DNA of 45,540 nt from JAJPHF01 sp035293805 (GTDB lineage Bacteria > Chloroflexota > UBA6077 > JAJPHF01), in assembly GCA_035293805.1 (NCBI GenBank), contig DATGMD010000027.1, forward strand, positions 1 through 45,540, read 5' to 3'. The notes under the pieces are model-generated. The model was not told where the DNA came from and made no database searches. It saw nothing but the letters and a program-made list of their open reading frames with translations. Of this stretch, positions 1-6,435 are shown piece by piece. The position numbers were made by a program, and so were the translations under genes. Position 1 is the stretch's first letter; each line of letters opens with the position of its first letter.

Positions 1-162
1 GCGCTCGAAGACGACGACGGGGAACTTCTTGAGCGCGTCGAGGTGCTTGATGAGCGCCGTGCAGTCGTAGTTCGCGGGGTTCACCTCCCGCTCGATGCAG
101 ACTAGCTCGTCCGGGATCTCCCGCTGCACGTCCGCCAGATATGTCCGTAGATCTTTCGGCAT
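1..162 (-). CDS. UbiD-family decarboxylase, N-terminal part only (cut by window edge)
   Basis: The first 54 codons of a minus-strand gene are visible; the rest lies left of the window. The start is MPKDLRTYLADVQ, followed by an IEREVNP segment and a short stretch ending in FPVVVFE. This matches the opening of UbiD-family prenylated-FMN decarboxylases, which begin with an LR-x-(F/Y/L)-(I/L)-x-x-(L/V) helix and then a VDREVDP-like strand. The family performs reversible decarboxylation of aromatic or alpha,beta-unsaturated acids. The ATG is preceded by GGAGG about nine bases upstream. The next gene upstream on the same strand encodes a cyclase-family hydrolase. Substrate cannot be predicted from 54 residues, and the catalytic Glu/Arg region is not visible. 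Confidence 0.7.
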   Translation of the reverse strand, partial: MPKDLRTYLADVQREIPDELVCIEREVNPANYDCTALIKHLDALKKFPVVVFER

Positions 163-223
163 CCCTCCGCCTCCCACTGCTGTCACGCATGCGAAACATG
201 TTATCTGATCTGCGACATGATAC

Positions 224-237
224 ACTCGGCGCCGAGT
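224..237. promoter_or_regulatory. Perfect 14-bp palindrome in the UbiD upstream region
   Basis: ACTCGGC/GCCGAGT is a perfect dyad lying 62 bases upstream of the UbiD start, in an AT-richer patch of the 279-bp gap between that start and the cyclase stop. Shorter palindromes (CGCATGCG, AACATGTT) lie nearer the gene. The position and symmetry suit a repressor operator, but the regulator is unknown and GC-rich DNA makes such dyads by chance. Confidence 0.3.
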
Positions 238-441
238 CGGAGGCCAGCCCGATGATTCGGCTCTCCACTATTGCGGCGCCGCTTGCCGGGTACGCCTGGC
301 GGCCTGCGCGCCGGTGCCGGCCCCGTCCACGTCGATCGGCGGCGCCATGCCGCCCGGGGCGGCGAGCGGTGCGCCGCCAGCAGCCGGGCCGGCTTCAGGA
401 GCCGCGCCCGCCCTGCTTGAACGGCAGCGGCGTCGCCATGC

Positions 442-1200
442 TTACGCCTCGAGGAAGGCGACGACGCGACAGATGGAGGCCTCGCCGCCCTCGAAGCGCC
501 AGGGGAAGACGCCGATGTGGCAGCGGCGATTCAGCACCTGCTGTACGTCGCCGCCGAGGTTCTCGACGTGCAGGATGTTTTGCCGGAACGGCACGCGGTG
601 CATGACGAAGAGGTCTTCCTTCGGGAAGACCTCGCGCAGCTTCTGGTGGCGCAGGTCCTCGAACTCCTCGACGAGGTCGGGCCGCATACGGGTGATCGTC
701 GTGTTCATGGGATGATCGCCCGAGCCGCAGTCCATGCCGGTCCAGGCGATCTGCATGTCCACCAGCCACTCGGCCAGCCGCCGGTCGCCGCCGGGGTGCC
801 GCAGGAAGTAGCGCGCCTCGTCCTCGGCCTCGCAGCCCGGGTAGTAGCGCTTGTAGCCCGTGTAGTAGAGGAGAATGTCGCCCTTCTTGACCTCGACCTT
901 GCTGGTAATCATCTCGGGCGTGATCACGTCCCAGTCACCGACGCAGTCGCTGATGTCGGCGATGACGCCCTCGCCGAAGCAGCGGGAGAGCGGGAAGCTG
1001 GCGATGTCGGCGCCGCCGGGGATGGCGTGCATCTGGCCGTCGAGGTGCGTGCTGACGTGCAGCGGTGTCTCGACGTACTGGGCGACGATCTCGTTGGAGG
1101 AGAAGCGCTGGATGTAGTAGTGCTTGACCGGGGGGTAGCCTGCCCACCCGGGCGTGTGGATGCTGAACGGGTGCGTCAGGTCGACCAGCTCGAACTTCAC
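442..1200 (-). CDS. Cyclase-family metal-dependent hydrolase (kynurenine formamidase-like fold)
   Basis: A 252-residue protein of the cyclase family, whose members hydrolyse arylformamides or act as polyketide-type cyclases. The start VKFELVDLTHPF and the metal-binding HVSTHLDGQMH segment (about residue 50, corresponding to family H-x-G-T-H-x-D) are diagnostic; a second conserved region is GMDCGSGDHPMNT near residue 160. I place the start at the GTG at 1200, because GGAGGT ends five bases upstream and the homology begins there; a reading frame continues further upstream but would overlap the DUF5615 stop. It sits between the toxin-antitoxin pair and the UbiD-type gene on the same strand, so it may act with the decarboxylase on an aromatic or acyl substrate (inference). 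Confidence 0.8.
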   Translation of the reverse strand: MKFELVDLTHPFSIHTPGWAGYPPVKHYYIQRFSSNEIVAQYVETPLHVSTHLDGQMHAIPGGADIASFPLSRCFGEGVIADISDCVGDWDVITPEMITSKVEVKKGDILLYYTGYKRYYPGCEAEDEARYFLRHPGGDRRLAEWLVDMQIAWTGMDCGSGDHPMNTTITRMRPDLVEEFEDLRHQKLREVFPKEDLFVMHRVPFRQNILHVENLGGDVQQVLNRRCHIGVFPWRFEGGEASICRVVAFLEA

Positions 1201-1246
1201 GGCGTACCTCCACACAAGCAATCGGGATGAGCTACCTGCCACGCAG

Positions 1247-1678
1247 TCAAGCTCGCTGCCCAAGAGCAAGCCGCACGTCGGCCTCCGAGTAGCCGGCCAG
1301 GCGATTGCCCTGGGTGAGCCAGTATTGCAGATCGTGGCAACGAAAGAGCTGGTTGTGATAGTCGGACTGGATAGCCATCCAGTCCAGCATCATGGCTATC
1401 CGGATCTCCTGCTGATGCGACGGTACGATAGGCATGAGGATAATGCCGGCGTGCATTCCACCTTGCAGGCGAAACGCTATGTGTAAGCGCCGGAAATCAC
1501 GAGCATCATGGGTTAGGATGGCGAGATCGTGTTGGGTAGCAAATGTAAGCTGCGATTCATCGTCTACGCTGAGCAGCCCCTCTGCCAACGCTGTTGTAGC
1601 GTGATAACCGCGAACCTGGAGGCGCTCGGCAAGCTCATGTCGAACGCATTCATCCAGATAGACGGAGGGTACTGGCAT
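1247..1678 (-). CDS. DUF5615 PIN-like toxin of a DUF433/DUF5615 toxin-antitoxin pair
   Basis: The protein of 143 residues has the DUF5615 signature: an early acidic pair (LDECV), a helix LAERLQVRGYHA, a D-x-x-L motif (VDDESQLTFA) and the LTHDARDF motif, which place the acidic residues of a PIN-like nuclease fold. Members are predicted toxins that cleave RNA; activity is inferred from family. The start codon overlaps the antitoxin stop in an ATGA arrangement, implying translational coupling. The C-terminal 40 residues after the core are longer than in the shortest family members. Base composition across this gene is visibly less GC-rich than the flanking metabolic genes, a hint of horizontal acquisition. 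Confidence 0.78.
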   Translation of the reverse strand: MPVPSVYLDECVRHELAERLQVRGYHATTALAEGLLSVDDESQLTFATQHDLAILTHDARDFRRLHIAFRLQGGMHAGIILMPIVPSHQQEIRIAMMLDWMAIQSDYHNQLFRCHDLQYWLTQGNRLAGYSEADVRLALGQRA

Positions 1679-1938
1679 CAGGCCAGAGCGTCCTCGTTCT
1701 CCTGAATGTAGTGGTCGATCTCCGCCCGGTTGGCCTCGTAGAACGCCAGTGCATCTTCTATGTCTTCGCGGGTGAGTCGCGGGAAGGCGTCTAGAAGACT
1801 CGCAATGTCTCCATCCTGTCGCAACGTCTCGACGATCACCCGCACAGAGACTCGCGTTCCGCTGACCGTAGGCTCACCGCTGAGCACACGAGGATTACGC
1901 ACGATGCGCGGAAATGGCAGCGAGTACGCTTCCGCCAT
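1678..1938 (-). CDS. DUF433-domain antitoxin
   Basis: A DUF433 protein of 86 residues, the usual partner of DUF5615 toxins. The conserved segment IVRNPRVLSGEPTVSGTRV, followed by V-x-x-I-V-E-x-L and by a FPRLTREDIEDALAFY helix, is the family hallmark and forms a DNA-binding helix-turn-helix-like fold. I chose the ATG at 1938 rather than the upstream one at 1956, because AAGGAG lies six bases before it. The upstream ATG would sit before that ribosome site. The stop overlaps the toxin start. An 11-bp dyad GCCAC-T-GTGGC at 1966-1976, just upstream, could be the autoregulatory operator. The product is expected to neutralise the toxin and repress the operon. Confidence 0.8.
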   Translation of the reverse strand: MAEAYSLPFPRIVRNPRVLSGEPTVSGTRVSVRVIVETLRQDGDIASLLDAFPRLTREDIEDALAFYEANRAEIDHYIQENEDALA

Positions 1939-2018
1939 GTTAGTCTCCTTCTTCACCTACTAGCCGCCACTGTGGCTACTGTAGCACGTCAGGCCGGCGT
2001 TGAACGAGTGGGCGAGCG

Positions 2019-2771
2019 TCAGGTGCGGCCGAGGAGGAGGTCGCCGCCGTCGATGGGGAGGACCTGGCCGGTGAGCCAGGCGGCGAGGTCGCTGGCGAGG
2101 AAGAGGATCAGGCCGGCCACGTCCTCAGGCTGGCCGAGGCGCCCGAGGGGCAGGCGGGCCGCGCGGGCGCGGACCTGCTCGGGCGTGCGCTCGGTGATGC
2201 CGGTCAGCACCGGACCGGGGGCGACGGCGTTCACGGTGACGCCATCGGGACCTAGCTCCTGCGCCAGCGAGCGCACGAGGCCGATCACCCCGCCCTTCGC
2301 CGCCGAGTAGTGGGCAAGGCCGGCCTGGCCGATCAGACCGTAGTGCGACGCCGTGCAGACGATGCGGCCGTGGCGGCTGCGGCGCAGCGCCGGGAGGGCG
2401 GCGCGCACGGTGTAGAAGACGCCGTCGAGGTCCACGGCGAGGACCGTGTCCCACGCCGCCTCGTCCATGTCTACGACGGCCTGGTGGCTGCTGATGCCCG
2501 CGTTCGCCACGAGGACGTCCAGCCCGCCCCAGCGGTCGAGCGCCTGCTGCACCGCCGCGCCGATCGCCGCCGGATCGGCCACGTCGGCCGCCAGGCCGAG
2601 CGCGTCGTACCCACGCTCCCGCGCCTCAGCCGCAGCGGCCGCGGCGCGCGCGGCGCGCACGTCCACGTAGGCCACGCGAGCGCCCGCCTGGCCGAGCATG
2701 AGGGCGGTGGCGCGGCCGATGCCGCTGCCGGCGCCGGTGACGAGCGCCACGCGGCCGGTGAGGTCGATCAT
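2019..2771 (-). CDS. SDR-family NAD(P)-dependent oxidoreductase (FabG-like), downstream copy
   Basis: A classical short-chain dehydrogenase of 250 residues. The N-terminal TGAGSGIG cofactor loop is at residues 12-19, NAG is in VLVANAGISS near residue 90, the active-site Ser lies in CTASHYG, and the catalytic Tyr/Lys lie in HYSAAKGG near residue 155. It ends with the LPIDGG segment usual in 3-oxoacyl-ACP reductase relatives. An Asp at the end of the second strand (VAYVDVRA) favours NAD over NADP. The start overlaps the stop of the second SDR in an ATGA arrangement, so the two are co-translated. Substrate is not predictable; the pairing suggests consecutive or stereochemically different dehydrogenations. 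Confidence 0.85.
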   Translation of the reverse strand: MIDLTGRVALVTGAGSGIGRATALMLGQAGARVAYVDVRAARAAAAAAEARERGYDALGLAADVADPAAIGAAVQQALDRWGGLDVLVANAGISSHQAVVDMDEAAWDTVLAVDLDGVFYTVRAALPALRRSRHGRIVCTASHYGLIGQAGLAHYSAAKGGVIGLVRSLAQELGPDGVTVNAVAPGPVLTGITERTPEQVRARAARLPLGRLGQPEDVAGLILFLASDLAAWLTGQVLPIDGGDLLLGRT

Positions 2772-3535
2772 AGCGTCACCTGGCCGCCGTTCACGGCGAG
2801 CAGCTGGCCGGTGATGTGGCGGCTGCGCCGCGAGAGCAGGAAGAGGATCAGGTCGGCCACGTCGGCGGCGGTCGCGATACGGCCGAGCGGGTTGGCACGC
2901 AGCGTGGCCAGGACGTGCTCTTCCGAGCGGCCGGGGAGCGAACGCGGCATGGGCGTGTCGATCGACCCGGGCGCCACGGCGTTGGCGCGGATGCCACAGG
3001 GCGCGATCTCCAGGGCGAGCGCCTTCGTGAACGCCGCGATGCCCGCCTTCGAGGCCGCGTAGTGGGCACGCTCGCGGGCGCCCGTCACGGCGAGGCTCGA
3101 CGCCATCGTCACGATGGCCCCGGCGCGCGCGGGCAGCATCGCCCGCGCGGCCGCCCGGCAAGTCAGGAACGTGCCGCGCAGGTTCACGCGCAGCACGCGG
3201 TGCCACTCGGCGTCCGTCATCTGCTCGACCGGCGCCGCGCCGTAGATGCCGGCCGCCGCGACCACGCCGCCGAGCGGCTGCCCGGTCTCGGCCGCGACGA
3301 CGAAGGCCCGCGCCACGTCGGCGGCATCGCCCACGTCGCCGGGCGCGAGGCGCACGCGGTCCGGCTGGCCCCAGGCGGCGGCCGCCGCGTCCAGCGCCCC
3401 TGGCGCGAGGTCGAAGGCGACGACGGTCGCGCCCTCGGCGAGGAGCGCCGCCACGACGGCGCGGCCGATGCCGCCCGCGGCGCCGGTCACCAGCGCGGTG
3501 CGCCCGGCCCACTCGCCTCCCTCGGCCATTGTCAC
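2768..3535 (-). CDS. SDR-family oxidoreductase, upstream copy
   Basis: A short-chain dehydrogenase of about 255 residues. TGAAGGIG forms the nucleotide loop, GDVGDAADV holds the conserved Asp, AAAGIYG replaces the canonical NNAG, and HYAASKAG supplies Tyr and Lys; the end is LAVNGG. I place the start at GTG 3535, six bases after GGGAGG; an ATG six bases further in (3529) is the alternative and would leave a 12-base spacer. The reading frame is open further upstream through the dispersed repeat, but that extension is low-complexity and not homologous to SDRs. It is coupled by overlap to the downstream SDR. The unusual AAAG in place of NAG may alter the active-site helix slightly. Confidence 0.83.
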   Translation of the reverse strand: MTMAEGGEWAGRTALVTGAAGGIGRAVVAALLAEGATVVAFDLAPGALDAAAAAWGQPDRVRLAPGDVGDAADVARAFVVAAETGQPLGGVVAAAGIYGAAPVEQMTDAEWHRVLRVNLRGTFLTCRAAARAMLPARAGAIVTMASSLAVTGARERAHYAASKAGIAAFTKALALEIAPCGIRANAVAPGSIDTPMPRSLPGRSEEHVLATLRANPLGRIATAADVADLILFLLSRRSRHITGQLLAVNGGQVTL

Positions 3536-3623
3536 GATTGGCCTCCCTCGGCGCTCTCCGACATCACTCGCCGTTGCTCTCTCCTGTCGGACTCCCTCGT
3601 GCCCCATCCCGCCGGGGTTGCGG

Positions 3624-3765
3624 CCAGTGGCGCTTGCAGTATTCCGCGCCCCAAGCCCCCGCGGCGCCGGCCCTCCCGGTGGCTCCGGCGCCGGCACGGG
3701 GGCAGTGGCGCTGGCAGTATTCCGCGCCACAGGCCGCGGGCGGCCACGAGAGCCGCCCCTACGAG
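3624..3765. repeat. Dispersed repeat, rearranged copy A
   Basis: Two partial tandem copies of the central block (AGTGGCGCTTGCAGTATTCC and AGTGGCGCTGGCAGTATTCC, starting near 3626 and 3703) are followed by the internal hairpin GGGCGGC/GCCGCCC at 3738-3744 and 3752-3758. The inverted terminal ends found in the copies at 6453, 15050 and 21229 are absent, so this is a truncated or rearranged member. It lies between the SDR start and the stop of the molybdopterin-subunit gene. Confidence 0.75.
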
Positions 3766-3794
3766 ATATGGGCCCTCGGCTGAGTCATCCCCGG

Positions 3795-6173
3795 TCACCC
3801 CCCAGGATTGGGGGCTGAGGGGCCCGCCTGCGCCGCCTCGATGAGGGCGCGGACCCGCGCCGGTGTGAGGGGCAGCTCGCGCACCCGCACGCCGAGTGGG
3901 GCGAGCGCGTCCTCGACGGCGTTGGCGATGGCCGCGAGCACGGGCATGGCGCCGCCCTCGCCCAGCCCCTTCAGGCCCTCGGCGTTGAGGGGGGAAGGCG
4001 TGCAGAGGTGGCCCAGCGTCAGCGGCGGCATCTCGGCGGCCGTGGGCAGGAGGTAGTCCATGTAGCTGGCCGTGAGCGGCTGGCCGTTCGCGTCGTAGAT
4101 CATCTCCTCGTAGAGCGCCGTGCCGATGCCCTGCGCCACGCCGCCCTGCGTCTGGCCGTCGCCCACGAGGGGGTTGATGACGACGCCGCAGTCGTGCGAC
4201 ACGACGTAGCGCCGCACGATCACCACGCCGGTTGCGGCGTCCACCTCGACGATGGCGGCGTGGGTGCCGAAAGCGTAGGCGTTGCCCTCGGGGTGCCAGT
4301 AGGTGGTCGCCTCCAGGCCCGGCTCCATGTCCTTTGGGAAGGTGAAGGCCGGCGGCGGCGCGGCGAGCGTGCGCGCGACCTGCGCCAGCGGCAGCTGACG
4401 GTCGGGCGCCCCGCGCACGCTGATTACGCCGTCCACCAGGTCGAGGTCGCTCGGCGCCGCCTCCAGCAGCTGCGCCGCCACGCGCAGGGCCTTCTCGCGC
4501 ACCGTTGCCGCCGCCTGGCTGGTGGCGTTGCCCGCGACGACGGCCGTGCGGCTGGCGTAGGTGCCGATGCCGAGCGCGATGGCGGCGGTGTCGCCGGTCA
4601 GCACGGTCACGTCGTCGGGGCGCACGCCCAGCCGCTCGGCGCAGATCTGGGCGAGCGTCGTCTCGTGGCTCTGGCCCTGTGAGGCGGCGCCGGTGAGGAG
4701 CAGCACGTGGCCGCTTGGCTCGACGCGCACGGTGGCACCCTCGAACGGCCCGCGCCCCGTCGACTCGACGTAGCTGCTGAGCCCCAGGCCGAGATACCGC
4801 CCCTCCGCACGCGCGCGCACCTGCTCGGCGCGGAAGCCCGCGTAGTCGAGCAGCTCGACGGCCTGGCGCAGCGACGCGGGATAGTTGCCGCTGTCGTAGA
4901 CGACGGACGAGCCGTCGCGGTCCTTCAGCCCCAGGTCGTAGGGGAACTCGTCGGGCTGGATCATGTTGCGCAGGCGCATCTCGACAGGATCGATACCGAG
5001 CGCGCGCGCGCCCAGATCCAGCAGCCGCTCCATGACGAGCACGCCCTGCGGCCGGCCGGCGGCGCGATACGGCGCGATTGGCGGCTTGGTGGTGTAGGCC
5101 GACCGCAGGTGCGCCTCGTAGTTGGGCAGGCGGTAGGGGCCGGGGAGCGTGGTCGTCGTGTTGAACGGCACGACCAGCCCGAACGGCGTGTAAGCACCCT
5201 GGTCGGCGATGAAGGCGTCGCGCACGCCGAGGATCGTGCCGTCGCGGCGCAGGGCGATGCTGGCGACGTGCTCCTGGTCGCGCGCCTGGTAGGTCGTGAG
5301 CAGGTCTTCCTTGCGGTCCTCGACCCACTTAATGGGCCGGTCGAGCAGGCGCGCGGCGATGGGCACCGCGGCCTCCTCTTGATAGAAGCGGTTCTTGATG
5401 CCGAAGCCGCCGCCCACGTCGGGGGCGATGACGCGCACGCTCTGCTGCGGCAGCCCAAAGATGTCGGCCAGCACCCGCCGCGCCGTATGGGGCGACTGCG
5501 TGGAGTCCCAGAGGGTGAGCGTGGGGCCGAGCTTGCTGTCCTCCCAGCGCGCGAGGCAGCCCCGCGGCTCCAGGGGCTGGCCGCTGATACGGCCCACGCG
5601 GAAGCGCTCCTCGATCACCAGGTCGGCCTCGGCGAACGCCTTCGCCACGTCGCCGGTGCTGTTGACGAGCTCGGCGGCGACGTTGTCGGGCAGGTCGTCG
5701 TGGACGCGGGGCGCGTCGGGGGCGAGGGCTTGTGCGCCGCTGGTGACGGCCGGCAGCACGTCGTACTCGACGCGGACCAGCTCGGCGGCGTCCTCGGCCA
5801 GGTAGGGGTCCTCGGCGACGACCATCGCCACCGCCTCGCCCACGAAACGCACCTTGTCCTTGGCGAGTGGGTAGGGCATCTGCGGCCGCAGCGCGCGGTG
5901 GGGCACGAGCATCGGCAGCGGCCGCGCCAGGGCGGCGATGTCGGCGTAGGCGAAGGCGGCGACCACGCCGGGCAGGCGCCGCGCCGCCTCCAGATCGACG
6001 CCGACGACACGCGCGTGAGCGTGGGGGCTGCGGACGAAGGCGGCGCAAAGCTGGCCCGGCACCTGTACGTCGGCGACGTAAACGCCCGCGCCGCGCAACA
6101 GCCGCGGGTCCTCCTTGCGGCGCAGCGGCTGGCCGAGATAGCGCGTGCTGGGCGAGGCGGGAGCGTGGGCCAT
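3795..6173 (-). CDS. Molybdopterin-binding large subunit, xanthine dehydrogenase / CoxL form II-like family
   Basis: A 792-residue molybdenum hydroxylase catalytic subunit. The N-terminal YLGQPLRRKEDPRLLRG start and the FVRSPHAHARV strand are typical of the CoxL-like branch. The active-site loop reads PYRAAGRP, close to the AYRGAGRP of form II CoxL-like enzymes and unlike the AYxCSFR of true CO dehydrogenase. The C-terminal KGLGEGGAMP contains the catalytic Glu. The ATG at 6173 follows GGGGAG by six bases. Such enzymes oxidise purines, aldehydes or N-heterocycles and need an FAD subunit and a 2Fe-2S subunit; neither is adjacent here. It belongs on the cytoplasmic side by default, since no signal peptide is seen. 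CO oxidation is unlikely; the substrate is unknown. Confidence 0.9.
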   Translation of the reverse strand: MAHAPASPSTRYLGQPLRRKEDPRLLRGAGVYVADVQVPGQLCAAFVRSPHAHARVVGVDLEAARRLPGVVAAFAYADIAALARPLPMLVPHRALRPQMPYPLAKDKVRFVGEAVAMVVAEDPYLAEDAAELVRVEYDVLPAVTSGAQALAPDAPRVHDDLPDNVAAELVNSTGDVAKAFAEADLVIEERFRVGRISGQPLEPRGCLARWEDSKLGPTLTLWDSTQSPHTARRVLADIFGLPQQSVRVIAPDVGGGFGIKNRFYQEEAAVPIAARLLDRPIKWVEDRKEDLLTTYQARDQEHVASIALRRDGTILGVRDAFIADQGAYTPFGLVVPFNTTTTLPGPYRLPNYEAHLRSAYTTKPPIAPYRAAGRPQGVLVMERLLDLGARALGIDPVEMRLRNMIQPDEFPYDLGLKDRDGSSVVYDSGNYPASLRQAVELLDYAGFRAEQVRARAEGRYLGLGLSSYVESTGRGPFEGATVRVEPSGHVLLLTGAASQGQSHETTLAQICAERLGVRPDDVTVLTGDTAAIALGIGTYASRTAVVAGNATSQAAATVREKALRVAAQLLEAAPSDLDLVDGVISVRGAPDRQLPLAQVARTLAAPPPAFTFPKDMEPGLEATTYWHPEGNAYAFGTHAAIVEVDAATGVVIVRRYVVSHDCGVVINPLVGDGQTQGGVAQGIGTALYEEMIYDANGQPLTASYMDYLLPTAAEMPPLTLGHLCTPSPLNAEGLKGLGEGGAMPVLAAIANAVEDALAPLGVRVRELPLTPARVRALIEAAQAGPSAPNPGG

Positions 6174-6435
6174 GGCGGACTCCCCGGACAGGCTGGCCGG
6201 GCGCGCCGCGCGGCCGCCGGCATGGCGATTATAGGCGCCCACCACGGGCCGGGGCCATGCCGCTCATGCTGAGCGCACTTCGACCGCGAACTGGTTCAGG
6301 CTCCTTGCTGGCCCCGCGAAACCCGGTGGGTCCCGCGGCGGCTGCAACCAGCCCGCCGCGCCGCCGATGATCCTACTGGCGCCGCGAGCGCGCGGCCCTC
6401 GTCGCCGGGGACACTGACTAGCTGGACACGGCCTC

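Noticed and set aside
517..1230. Plus-strand frame of 237 codons opposite the cyclase-family gene
   Set aside because: Val/Ala/Leu/Arg-rich shadow; the minus strand has the HxxTHxD motif and a good ribosome site.
4707..6272. Plus-strand open frame of about 521 codons antisense to the molybdopterin subunit
   Set aside because: His/Val/Arg-rich translation without any family feature; antisense to a confident gene.
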